DNA from: Peronospora farinosa
Lineage: Eukaryota > Oomycota > Peronosporomycetes > Peronosporales > Peronosporaceae
Assembly: GCA_947646735.1 (NCBI GenBank)
Contig: CANTFK010000077.1
Span: 124,001 to 188,000 of the forward strand
Direction of reading: 5' to 3'
DNA length: 64,000 bases
The translations under genes and the position numbers were made by a program. Every line of letters begins with the position of its first letter. The first letter of the stretch is position 1. Shown piece after piece: positions 41,802 to 52,889 of this stretch. The notes under the pieces were generated by a model, which was given only the letters and a program-made list of their open reading frames with translations, was not told where the DNA came from and searched no databases.

Positions 41802-43246
41802 ATGCCACCGAAACGTGGTATGGCTGATGGGTCGCCTGCAAAGGCACCCATGCAGTCCAGCACTAAGCGCACGAGCCGCGATTTATCGCAGCCGTCGCAA
41901 AGTGCTTCAGGCACTGAGGTGAATCTTCCATCTCACGATAATGTGGATGAAGATCCATCTCTCATTGTTGACTACAATGAGACCACACCACTGCCATCAC
42001 CCCAAAGTGGCGATGAGCATAGTGCATTGATGGGACATATGTCCTCATCATTTGAGGCACCCGTCCTTGAGGAAGCATCTATGCTTCCTATAAGCGAAGG
42101 TAACGCCTCGTCGTCTACGCCTACGAGCGCAGCGACTAAGACTGAGCACGCTACTTCGAAAGGAGTAGTCGCGACTCAGTCAGATGTAACTTCTCAAGCT
42201 GATGTCTTGATAATCCATAATGAAGAGTCAGACTCAGGTGAGTGTGAGCTTAAAGCTCCAGCAAGTACACCTTTGGCCTCACTAGCCCGCCGTCGCGAGG
42301 GCGACTACTTGAGTGGTGGCTTGCAACCAATGCCACCTCCATCTGAGTGGATGAACTCGGAGGGTCTAGTGCAGCGCTTTTGCAGCGTGCCACTATAGAC
42401 GCTCATAAATTTTATAGCGTCTTTCCTTTGTGGAAAAAGCAGGGCAAAGCACTTGGTCGTGCTTTCCCAATTCCAGTCGTGCTGCGTTCTAACGAAACAG
42501 CCGACGAATATAAAGCTGAACTTTGGCGCCGTGTTACCTTGCATGTAAATGCAACGAAACAACGGTCGCAGCGAATCAGCTTCGCCATGAAGCGTGCGCA
42601 TGAAATTATGGGTGGTAAGCGACCCCCAATAAATTCTCGCCACGCTTCTTCTGCTAGTCCATCCGGACCTAGCAGAAAGAAGACAGCTGGTGCTGCTTCA
42701 CATAAGCAGCCACCAGCCCAGGCACGTCAACGCGCAAAGCGTCCACATGCTCCCACGAGTCAAAGCTCGTTGGGTAACCCTTCCACTGGACAAGGATTTG
42801 GAGCTTTCGCTTCACAAACCGGTGGGCCAACAGCCTTCCAACAAGGAAGCGCGTGTTCCCATCTGTGTCCACCAACACAGGTGGCGCCCGATAGGAGTGG
42901 CGATTACGCCCATCTACTCGCGGCTGCCTACCCTGCTGCTGTTCAGTCGCAGGCTGAGTCCGCTGCGCTGAAGAGGCAGGTGACAGATCTCGAGAGTCAA
43001 GTCTCGCGACTGACCTCGGATCTGCGTGATGTGAGGGCGAGGGACCGTCAGGGGTATGACCGCCTGAAGATCCGTTTGGACATCTTAGAGCGACTGGTGA
43101 TGAGAGACCCGCGTCAAGCGCGGAGTCCTCCTCGATCGCCGAGTCCTCTATCGCCTCGTTCGTATACGGGGAGCCTCTCGGCTTCCTCGTCGCCTGATCG
43201 GCCGCGACGCTCGACTCACAGTCGGCGTCACCATCGGTCTGGTTAG
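41802..43246 (+). CDS. Antisense ORF of Gypsy B (two overlapping frames)
   Basis: This is the counterpart of the antisense ORF of Gypsy A. Frame 1 runs from the ATG at 41802 to 42398 (198 codons) because a TAA present in Gypsy A is a Tyr-Leu reading here (DYLSGGLQPMPPPSEWMN). Frame 2 (42347-43246, 299 codons) overlaps it by 52 bp and has no early ATG. This suggests one protein read through a frameshift, or an old one-base indel. The order is an acidic Ser/Thr-rich N-terminus, a conserved-looking block (VFPLWKKQGKALGRAF), a coiled coil (TDLESQVSRLTSDLRDVRAR) and an Arg/Ser tail (RRSTHSRRHHRSG). The antisense start lies 108 bp from the LTR edge, so an antisense promoter in the 3' LTR could drive it. 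No family was recognised. Confidence 0.6.
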
Positions 43247-44591
43247 ACCGATGCGGATATGTGATCTCTTCCGGATCAACATACCGTTTCAGACGACCCA
43301 CGTAAAATACGGGGTGCGTCTTCATATACGGTGGGAGAGTGAGCCTATAATTTAGGTCTCCAACTTCTACAACCATTGTAAAGGGCCCAATGAACCGGAG
43401 CAATAGCTTAGTAGTACCACCAGGTAGTACAGAGATTGCATGTTTAGGTAGGGTAGCAGTACTTAATAGCACTTTGTCCCCAACAGTAAAGTGTTCATTG
43501 TTTTTGCGACCATGCTGGTCTGCATATTGTTTTTGCTTGTCCTGTGCGCTTGCCATCGCGTCACGGACTTTACGTGTGATGGCTAATCGCTCATTCACAA
43601 AGCGCTGAGCTTCGCTCACGCTTTTAGCATTCAGCCCGCCTATAACGCCTCCAAGAGGTCGTTCATGGGTCGACGCTGTTGCTAACACTATAGTGTCATC
43701 ATCAAGGAGCACTGGCATTTCTTGCCGTGCCTCCTTTGTGACACCTATAGGTGTCGTGACCACTGCTAAACTAGCAGTGTCACTAGGGCAACCTTGGCCC
43801 TCTTTGGCATTCGCACCGAGCGAAGTGAGGGGCCCTCCCCCACTAAGACTCGGGCTGCGTACAAACGAGACTGGAGTCCGAGGATGACGCATTCCGTTAA
43901 TTTGAAACGGTGTTTCACCCGTACTGGCGTGAACACTGTTATTAATAGCGAACTCCACGAATGGCAATTGCTTGCTCCATTCTTTAGGAGTCGCTATTGT
44001 ACGCAACACATCCGCCACGACTCGATTGGCCCGTTCTGTTTGGCCATCGGTCTGGGGATGATCAGCGGTTGACATGTGGAGCTTGCTACCCAGCAGCTCA
44101 AACACATGTCGTCAAAAACCCGACGTAAAACGCGGATCCCGGTCCGATACTATGGACTCGGGCATCCCGTGTAGTCGATACACGTGATCCAGAAACAAAA
44201 GGGCAACCTCTTTTCCTGAGATCTTGGTGCTACATGGTGTCAAATGCACCATCTTGCTCAGTCTGTCTACAAAGACGACGAGCCCCGTCCTGCCTTTATG
44301 GTCAGGCGGTAAGCCAAACATGAAGTCCAAACTGACCGACTTCCAACATTCAGTTGGAATCGGCAGTGGCTTCAGTGGCGCACTGTTTGAAGGTGCAGGC
44401 TTTATGCGCTGACACTCTTCGCAAGAGCGAATATAGTTGGCCACCCACCGATATAGGTGGGGCCACCAAAATTCCTCTGACACTCGTAAGAATGTCTTTT
44501 CACGGCCCTGATGCCCACTAGATGGCGCATCATGGCACTCGTGAAGTATCATCAGCTTGAGATCTGTGTCATGAGGGCCATAGATTCTCAA
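42669..44591 (-). pseudogene. integrase plus chromodomain of Gypsy B
   Basis: Same domains as in Gypsy A: HHCC finger, DDE core and chromodomain (KLQILVQWKGYPTSFDSWEH). The frame 42669-44105 is open for 478 codons. The shared stop at 44106-44108 follows RDPRFTSGF and separates it from the upstream frame 44112-44591. Confidence 0.9.
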
Positions 44592-44615
44592 GGGATCACA
44601 GGGTGACAGCTGATG

Positions 44616-46574
44616 CTATAACAGGCCATCACTGTAACTAAAGCGATTTAGTTTCGCTTTGAGGTGCGACGGAAGGGTAACCTTTCGTCCACCAAAATGA
44701 TCCGACAGCAGGCGACAATGTTCGTCCTGACTGTAGCACTCCTTGATATCGGAGGCCATTGAGCTCGTCACATGGTAGGCCTTCATGGCTGCCAATGTTG
44801 ACGACTCAACTTGTGCTTTCGCACGAGACACACTATCTTGGTGTCTTGCCTCGAAGTCTGGTCTGCGCGATAACGCGTCAGCCAAGACATTCGACTTACC
44901 CGGCTTATATTCAACTTCACAATTAAATTCAGAGAAGAATGTTAGCCATCTTGCCATTCTCGGCGAGAGGTGCGGTGAATTTATAGCGGTCCGCAGTGAT
45001 GCGTGATCCGTATAAACCACAAAAGGTTCGGTGCCCAAGAGGTGCACCCGAAACTTAACAAGAACATACTTAATTGAAAGTAGCTCCTTGTCATGCACAA
45101 GGGTAATTCAGCTCGGCAGCTTTTAAATGCCGAGACCGATAAGAAATGACACGGCCAACACCGTTGTCATCCTTCTGCATGAGCGCGCTGCCGATTGCAA
45201 AATTGCTTGCATCGCAGACGACGCTAAAGGGGTTATCCGCGTCTGGCAATGCCAAGACCGGTGCCTCTACAAGAGATTGCTTCACTGATGTGAACGCATC
45301 TTCTTGTTCCTTTGACCAAGTCCATTCTGTATCCTTTTTCAAAAGGTCAGACAATGGCTTGGTCTGCTCCGCATAATTCTTGCTGTACTTATGCAAGTAA
45401 TTAGCGAGCCCAAGGAATTGGCGCAGATCCTTCACATGACGTGGGACTGGCCATTCCTTTACAGCCTTTACCTTTTCTGGGTCTGCTCGTACACCATGTG
45501 CACCTACGATGCAGCCCAGTACAGGTATCTCGGGGACCCCTATTACGCACTTTTGCAAGTTCACGTATAATTGGGCGTCACCCAGAGTCTGCAACACAGC
45601 GTCTAAATGACGCTTGTGCGACTCTATCGCGCTCAGACCGTCCTCCGCCCTACTATGCACGAATACATCGTCAAAGTAATGGGGCGCGTAGGCACGATGC
45701 TGACGCATCAAGTGAGCCACCATTTGCTTGAATGTTGCCGGAGCATTTTTAAACCCTTGTGACATCACAAGCCACTCCCACAGCATACCGCTTGGGGTGC
45801 TTACTGCCGTTTTGGCTACATCGGTATCTCTCATGAGAACCTGATAGTAGCCATCCTTCAGATCCAACGCGGAAAAGATAGTTGACTTTCCCATGGAATT
45901 CAACAAAACATCTTTCCGCGGGATCGGCGTTTGAGCCGGAATGGTGGCCGAGTTCAGCTTATTATAAGCATGAAACACGCGCCATCCACCCGTGGCTTTA
46001 CGCACACAGAAGGTCGGGCTGCAGTGAGGCGACTTGCTCTCACGTACATGTCCCGCCTTAGCTCGCTTGTCGAAGAACTCATCGATGTAATCGACTTGTT
46101 CCTTCGGCAACGGCCATTGCCTGGTCACACAATATTTGGTGCCAGGCTCCAGGTCAATTTCGTGCCTGATGCCCTATCGGCCGGTAGGCGGCTCGGCACT
46201 TCTGCTGGAAACCCATCACGGTGTTTCCACAGAACATCATAGAACGGGCTGTCCTTCAAGGCATCCCAGCCTTGAGCATCGAACCGTTTCTTTTTGTCGG
46301 TCTCCAAGACACTCTCATCCATTGTGGATGAAGAGCAACAGTCCACCACGTTCTCTTCTGGAACTGGTGCGACTATCTCGTGGATCTTTCCTTCCTTTAG
46401 TTCGGACAGGAACAGATCCCACGTCATCTCCGAGAGTTTTACTATCTCCTCGGCAGATGCCAAGACAAGTTGGAGCACCTCAACTGAGGATGCCTCCGGC
46501 ATTTTGTCTTCGACGGCCTCGAACAACTCGTTCGTAGGTCCGTCCTCTTGGACCGAGACTGATCCAAGGGTCAC
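44616..46574 (-). pseudogene. reverse transcriptase/RNase H of Gypsy B
   Basis: The frame 45091-46128 holds reverse transcriptase with YFDDVFVHS and the start of RNase H. One extra base near 45095 shifts the rest into 44616-45098 (KELLSIKYVLVKFRVHLLG). The linker frame 46125-46574 is joined by the same frameshift as in Gypsy A. Confidence 0.9.
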
Positions 46575-46622
46575 TCGTTTCGACGTGCCCTTGATCGTCT
46601 TAATACGTCTGGTGCTCGTTCT

Positions 46623-47435
46623 TCAAGTCACCACGACCTTTGACCTGGAAGAAGGTGTCGTTGCTATCTCAGCTAACGCACTCCTTCCAACCGCACCAGG
46701 CTCTTGGCTCTGTGCCGGTTCTTGTGGCGCTTGACTTCCTGTCAGCCCACCATCAACTGTTACAGGCTCTTGGCTCTGTGCAGGACTATTGGACGCATGA
46801 CTACCTGTCATCGCCCCATTCACTACACCAGTCTTTTCGACCTGGGTAGGAATATGTGTCACCTGGCTTTCCGCCAGTTCACTCACAGCTACACCACTCC
46901 TTTCGAGCTGGGTAGTTCCTGGTGTCGATTGACATACCGTCATCGCACCCTCGACTGTGTTGGACACAGCATCAGTCACATAGGCCTCTCGCAAGAGCAC
47001 ATCCTTTCCGGTGTCTTGCGTAGAGCTAGCGACTGTGCGTGTACGCCAGTCCATCCATGGTTGGTGTTTAGCCAACCAAGGCATGCCTAGGATGAGGTCG
47101 TACGGACTCTCCATACCTAGCACTGTGAACTTCTCTTTACAAGAGAAGTCACTGAAACTGAAGGCGGGTTCAACTTGAACTCCCTCCGATTTGACGAGCG
47201 CGCCGTTCGCTAAACGAACGATCGCCTCCTCTCGCTTGCCATCCTGGCAAAGCGACTCATAACTTGCCGGTCTCTTTTTTAGAGCCGCGAGTTTCACAAA
47301 GTTTTGTGATGCACCCGAATCCACGAGAAGGTTCATCACTTGGTCATAGCCTCGTACTCGAGCGCTATAGATCAAAAGGGTTGAGGTCCGACCTTTCGGA
47401 ACCTCAGGGACTATGCTACCCATTTTTTCGATCAC
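46623..47435 (-). pseudogene. protease region of Gypsy B
   Basis: DSGAS-type retropepsin, almost identical to 32164-32976, with the same spacer repeats. Confidence 0.85.
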
Positions 47436-47485
47436 TCTGAACTTAGGGGTAGCTTCATAGTCCGCGACAGTAGGTCATCCCGCTC

Positions 47486-48330
47486 CTACTGCGCTCCCGC
47501 ATTTCCCGACCCATCTTGGGCAGGTGCTGAACCCGTGCGTTGTGCACGCTGGTTTTTCGCACCTCCCTTCGGGTTGGGCGACCTTTTGCTGGCTGCCTTA
47601 GCACCAGCAGCTACTTTGGCATAGCAGCGTTCCATCATATGGCCTCGCTTGCCGCACTTGTAGCAGATCACATCTGCATTGCCTAACTCCATAGGAGTGG
47701 CATCAGACTTCTCGGACGACGGCCTGTAATAGGCTGTCGCCGAGGCGCTGTTGTAGGATTGCTCCTCAACTAAGGCAATGTCAATTGCCTCTTCCATCGT
47801 CGCTGGCACCTTTCTGAAAAGGGCCTGACGCGGGGCCGTGCCTAAGTCCATTAATGAACGTGGTCACCTTAATGTGTTTAGGTATCGGACCCACATTAAT
47901 GGACGCCGACAGCGAACGCATCTCCTGCACAAATTCTTGCAGAGAGCATTTAGCCTGTCGTGCTCCAAAGAAGCGCGCCATAAGCAACACTTCGTTGTTA
48001 GGAGGCTGATACATGGCGCGAATCTTTGACTTAAAGATCGCCCATGATGGAAATGCATCAGCATTAGCCATCAGCGCAGAGTATGGCCACTCTGACGCTT
48101 TGCCACGAAAGTTGGACATGGCATACGACACCATTCTGGTGTCGTCTTCGATGAGCTGCGCCACTCCACATTGCTCAACTAGTGAGCAATCGTGTGAGGG
48201 ATAGTTCCATCGAACTTCGGAGGGTCCATTCGAATGGGCCTCGGTTGAGCAGGCCGGGCAGAGAGCGTCTCAACAGTTCTGTTGAGCGTCTCATTACGTG
48301 CCTGCTCAAGCCTAAGCTCATCCTGAGTCT
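47486..48330 (-). pseudogene. gag of Gypsy B
   Basis: Capsid and zinc knuckle (CYKCGKRGHMMERC) as in Gypsy A. A 2-bp deletion near 47832 splits the capsid into two frames, in addition to the shared stop/frame change near 48175. Confidence 0.85.
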
Positions 48331-48604
48331 TAGTGATGGACTCAGCGGTGGCTTGGCTGTTTACCTCGGACGCGTTCTACGCTGTCCGAGCACAAACGCC
48401 TCAAATTGCTCCAACTGTGCTCAGGAGGACAATGCAAGAGGTTGAACAGAGCTTGTTCACCAAGTCCCTGCGCCGAATGCTCTGCCAACTCCCTATGATG
48501 TTGGGAGAGGTGAGGGAAGTCACTCCAGTCCATATTAAGGACCATGTCAACCACACGCACGCTCAGAGAGACGGGTCGTGGGAAGGACTACTAGTGCTAC
48601 CAAG

Positions 48605-49223
48605 TGTAGACGGGCACTTCTATGAAGTTGCCTCGTACTACGAGCACACACCTTATGCACAAGCGAGGAAGCGGTTATACCGTCTTACCGTCGCGTGCGA
48701 GGGTGGTTGGGAGGTTGGTCGACTGCTTAAGCAGTCGTACCACCAGTTGCCTCTCGCTTAAGCGAGAGTGCAACGAACTTCTTAACACTTAGAACACCGA
48801 CGTCACGCAGAAGTCTTTCAACTTCTCGTGCGTGGTGTTTCTGTTTAAGGAAATTCAAGACTGAGATATATTTAATTAATTATAAATAAATATATGTTTA
48901 ACTACTGATTGGCTATATATATCTATATATATATATATAGATAGATAGATCGGATACGCGACTCTTTAGAAGCGTATCCTGTCGCATGATCTTAAATCTA
49001 GATTTAAGATCGCAACTGACGTCTTTCTGAGACGTCGCGATACCTAGCTTCAACTAGCGTCATCTCTTCTCATGTGATTCCATAAATAAATATCACATTC
49101 ACGAGGGTGGATTATATTTGTGTATCGCACCCAAGTGACAGGTCAAAAGTAATCATAGATACTTTTAGACCAAACATTAAGTATATTACTTAATGTTTAC
49201 GTGTTACTAGTTGCCCTGTTACA
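48605..49223 (-). repeat. 5' LTR of Gypsy B
   Basis: A 619-bp LTR in reverse orientation, followed on the plus strand by cattt. Compared with the other three LTR copies it has a cluster of changes at 49080-49155 (for example acaaatataatcc for acaaatgtgatcc), several of them transitions. Confidence 0.92.
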
Positions 49224-51100
49224 CATTTAGTGTGCAAAACGTGCCTGTCTTTGGGTGGCACCACCACAACCCATACTCCATTATTGTCCAGGGCATCGAG
49301 CTCCCCCTTCATAGCAATTAGCCACTTGTCATTTTGACGACTACGTATGGCTTGTCCATAGTTCTTCGGATCAGCCTCCCTGACACTGTTCACCACGGCG
49401 CGAGCTTGTTGATCGAGTTCAGTATAACTAATTTCGTTCTGAGCCTGCTTATGTGCCTTTAGTGTCGCTGCACGAGTACCGTAAGCATCGCGCGCCAAGA
49501 TCTCCTCCGACCTCAAGTCTTGTCACATGATTCCGCTCCCGTCTCATTCGCTGGAGTGGTCATTGTAGTCGGTGTAGTGTCATCCATGAGAATAGAACGT
49601 CTTAGCTGATCGTTTTGTGTAGACGTGAGTGTCTTGACATTTCCAACATGCTAAGTCCCTTGATTTTGTCACTTTTTCCAATAATTACACCAGCTTTGCC
49701 TCTCTCGCCCAGAGATTTGCTCCTCGCGTCGCGGTGTTTCGAACATGGTGATCCAAACGCCACATTTCGCTGAGTACGGAAGTGTTGTTCGTGAGCATTT
49801 GCAATGGCGATTGCTTGTCTCTGTTGGCCTTAGTGATACTTCTGTTGAGACTATACGCCAAATACTCAGCGGCGTCCCCCCAAAAGCTTAACGGTAAACC
49901 ACAGGCGAAAATCATGCCCCGCACCATGTTCAATATGGTACGGTGCATTCTCTCAGCTTTTCCGTTGCTGGCTTGGTTTCTTGGTTCGCTTATTTGCCGC
50001 GCGATGCCGGTCACCTCACAAAACAAATCCAGCGTCTGATACTCACCGCCTCTGTCTTTTTAGGACGTGGATGGGACAGTTGAACTGTCGTTCGAAGAAA
50101 GCCATAAATTGCTTGAACCTCTGAGCTGAGACGTCCTTGGTCTTCGCCAAAAAAAACTCTGCAGTAATCAGTACGGTGATCGATCAAATTAACCAAGTAC
50201 CAGTTACCGAGAAGTTTTTTAGGTGTCATTGGTCCTTTTAGATCTGATCAGATCACCTCCAATGAAGTCAACGGCGAATTGCTTCCCGTGTCCATGCGCG
50301 AATTCTAGTTCCTGTTTTGCTTGCCTTGCGCGCAAGCTAGACTATGTAATCTGTGACTTGAGTTTCAGAATCAGGGTCCTCAACCATGTGTACAGTTGTG
50401 TCGTAATTTGAATGTCCTAAACGTCGATGAAAAGGCATCAATTATCTTTTCGTCTTGCATCATCTCTGCCTCGTTTTGTTCCAGTACGGACATCAGAACG
50501 TTGTTGACACTCTTCGTGCTTTCATGTCCCAGCGGCTGTACAACCAGAACGTTATGCGATGTCTCAACGTCGAAAGTAGCAGGCCCTCCATGTATACGTG
50601 CAATCACGCGATGATGCCCGCGATAGAAAATACCATATCCTTTGGCCTCAAGCAGACCGTAAGAAATGATATTCCTCTCCACATTGTCGGCATAGTAATG
50701 TCGAGAAGTCGCACTTTGACAGCTTTTTCCATTAACGTTACACTGATTAAGACGGCACCGCACTTCGTGATACGCAGTTCTCCTCCATCAGCGGTGACAC
50801 ATTCGATAACACAGTCCTCTGCCTCTTCTAGCAAGTCAACATCGCTGACGAGGTGGCGACTTGAGCCGCTGTCTAGCACCCATATACCTTCTTCGCTGTT
50901 TGGCCCTCAAATGTCAAGTACAAAATCAGCGTCTTTGGACTTATCAAATCCCACTTTTGTATCAGGAAACAACGCCTTGACATGTCCCGTCTTTCTGCAC
51001 TTGTAACACTCTGTTTATTTAGCCTGTACGTTATTAACACCGTCTTGTCCCATTCTGCCAGTTGTACATTACTTACGACGTCTCGTCCCACTTTCCTTCG
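49224..51100 (-). pseudogene. Copia element 1, 5' half (gag zinc knuckle to start of reverse transcriptase)
   Basis: Read on the minus strand: a zinc knuckle CYKCRKTGHVKALF near 51008-50967 with the final Cys replaced by Phe, a protease with VLDSGSSRHLVSDVDLL near 50880, a GAG-pre-integrase region, integrase core pieces (GNWYLVNLIDHRTDYCRVFF; QASNGKAERMHRTILNMVRG with the catalytic Glu) and the Copia linker (YGQAIRSRQNDKWLIAMKGE, LDALDNNGVWVVV). The reading ends in HTK at the Gypsy B boundary. Several frameshifts and stops occur. The continuation is at 38522-39971. Confidence 0.85.
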
Positions 51101-51688
51101 CAGTTCAATCCCAAAACAACAAACAACCAGATCAGACTTTGCGAACTATGTCCGTCAGAACGACGGGTACACACCCTAGCAATTCGCTGAGCTTTATAAA
51201 GATTTCTTCAGTATATATATCACTTTACGCACGCTTTTCTTGTAATATTGTCTTCGCATCTACTTGAAGTTGCAGATGCACTCGAATTGGTTGATACAGG
51301 ACATTATATTAATCAAGGCGCTGAAGTATGGCCGACGGACCCGCGCAATGAATGGAGGGCACAAAGGTATCATACATAGTTTTAATCAAAATTATTTAAG
51401 AAAACGGTATGTGATAATTTAGCTTATTAAATAATTTAAATATATTAGATACACTTCTCTTTTCTATTACAACTAAATGCATCACTTGGTTAAATAGCTT
51501 TCTCTGCATCTGTCCGTGTACGTGATGTTATGAGGCACCTGCTTTTACTGTCATCAGTGAAGGTTGATTATACAAAAGTATAATTAAAAGGTTGCCCCAT
51601 TACAAATTCCGTCAATGTGGAGAAGTACCAAGGATACAGGGCACTAAGAGACATATGGCCAGGGGGCAAAAAATTCCCGGTCACTCCC

Positions 51689-51706
51689 TCGAGGGAGTGA
51701 CAATAA
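51689..51706. repeat. 18-bp perfect palindrome
   Basis: CACTCCCTCGAGGGAGTG, in the G/C-rich part of an otherwise AT-rich stretch; function unknown. Confidence 0.6.
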
Positions 51707-51810
51707 CAAGGCCTCTTAAATCCACAACATCGCACCAGGCCCCAGACTCATGAAGAATGTAAGGAATTAACAATGCAGAGCCGGTACAAGTCCCAAGTTT
51801 CAAAGCCCAT

Positions 51811-51874
51811 GGCCCCAGGGTACAAGGGCCTCGGGGTACTAAGGCCCCGGGGTACAAGGGCCCCAGGGTACAAG
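51811..51874 (+). repeat. 16-bp tandem repeat, four units
   Basis: Four imperfect copies of ggccccagggtacaag in direct succession, with degenerate partial copies on both sides. Confidence 0.75.
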
Positions 51875-52889
51875 GTCCCAATGCCCGAGGATGCAGAAGC
51901 GGTACACGAAACCATGAAGATTATCAAAAGTACAGGTTTTTAAGGAGCCAGTTCTTCCTTCAAGAGTCGACACGTGGGACTATCCAGAGCGAAGGGTAAA
52001 AATTAGGCAAGAAAAAGCATACAATGTATAAGATAAATAAACTCACTCGAATTTGATTTACACGTGACGGCTCTAAGTGCCCCCTCCAATCTTCTACGTC
52101 GCTGCACCTCTTCCGGGCGGGATATCTTTTGTCCCCCCGACGTCAGCAGGTGTTAGACGGCTCAAGAAACGCAAGTTGAGCCTAAGGATAGTTGGCCTGA
52201 GTGCCAGTAAGTGTCAAGACACCCAACACCCGCTACAAGAAGCGGTTTCCCTACGGGGAAGAACACAAAGGGGTCCAAGGACCGAGAAAACGTTAGCCAC
52301 CGAAAGGGGTACATAGCACAAGGTGCATTGCTCTCGACACAGTCGATTGAGCCCAAGAAACCCTGGGACCGAGTGAAGTATATCCACTCTTGGGCCTTCA
52401 GGTCCCTCCATACAAGGACCAAGCCTATAATTCTTCTGCATCTAACGAGGAGCAAGACCAGCCAAGCCGGCAGGTACACAAGGTGAGACCCAAGGTTATC
52501 GCGACACAGTATCGGTGTACCCCCTCCGTCAGCAGTCCGTAGCTGTGTGTGTTTGTAATTCTCTTACGTCGTTTGAAATACTATTCCATCACACCAATAT
52601 GATGTTAAAAATGCCGAAAAGCTGCGCTCAGACGTGTACGCTAGAGATGTTATAGCTGTAAAGAGGAAGTCGGTGGTGCTGTGATAAAAAATCTGACAGT
52701 GACTGCTTTGTTTTTAATGCTCTTATGATAGACGTACAGTTCTTGTTGTCCATTGCTCCTGCCCCTTAACCAGCCATAAATTCTTCTATACACTTAATTA
52801 GCCATTATCGTTTCTGCCCGATCTATCGCTAAGTTAATCGCGCTACATCTCTCATATTCGTCAGCCATTACTTCAGCACTTACTGTCCT

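Larger units (their letters stand above)
41076..49223 (-). mobile_element. Gypsy B: chromodomain Ty3/Gypsy retrotransposon (minus strand)
   Basis: An 8,148-bp element, near-identical to Gypsy A but inverted, inserted in the reverse-transcriptase gene of a Copia element. LTRs are at 48605-49223 (5') and 41076-41693 (3'). It shares the gag, 33424-equivalent and first integrase lesions with Gypsy A. Its own lesions are a 2-bp deletion in gag near 47832 and a frameshift in RNase H near 45095. The integrase/chromodomain is longer here because the second integrase stop of Gypsy A is absent. Flanks are aaccc (left) and cattt (right). Confidence 0.93.

Noticed and set aside
41802..43246. Considered dismissing the antisense Gypsy ORF as a mirror of the chromodomain gene
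   Set aside because: Dismissal not accepted: the first half (41802-42398) overlaps no sense coding sequence and is open with an ATG, so it cannot be a mirror artefact; kept as a feature.
51241..51604. Possible LTR with TGTAAT/ATTACA ends
   Set aside because: The ends are a short chance inverted repeat; the flanking 5 bp differ (tttct and aattc) and no second copy is present.
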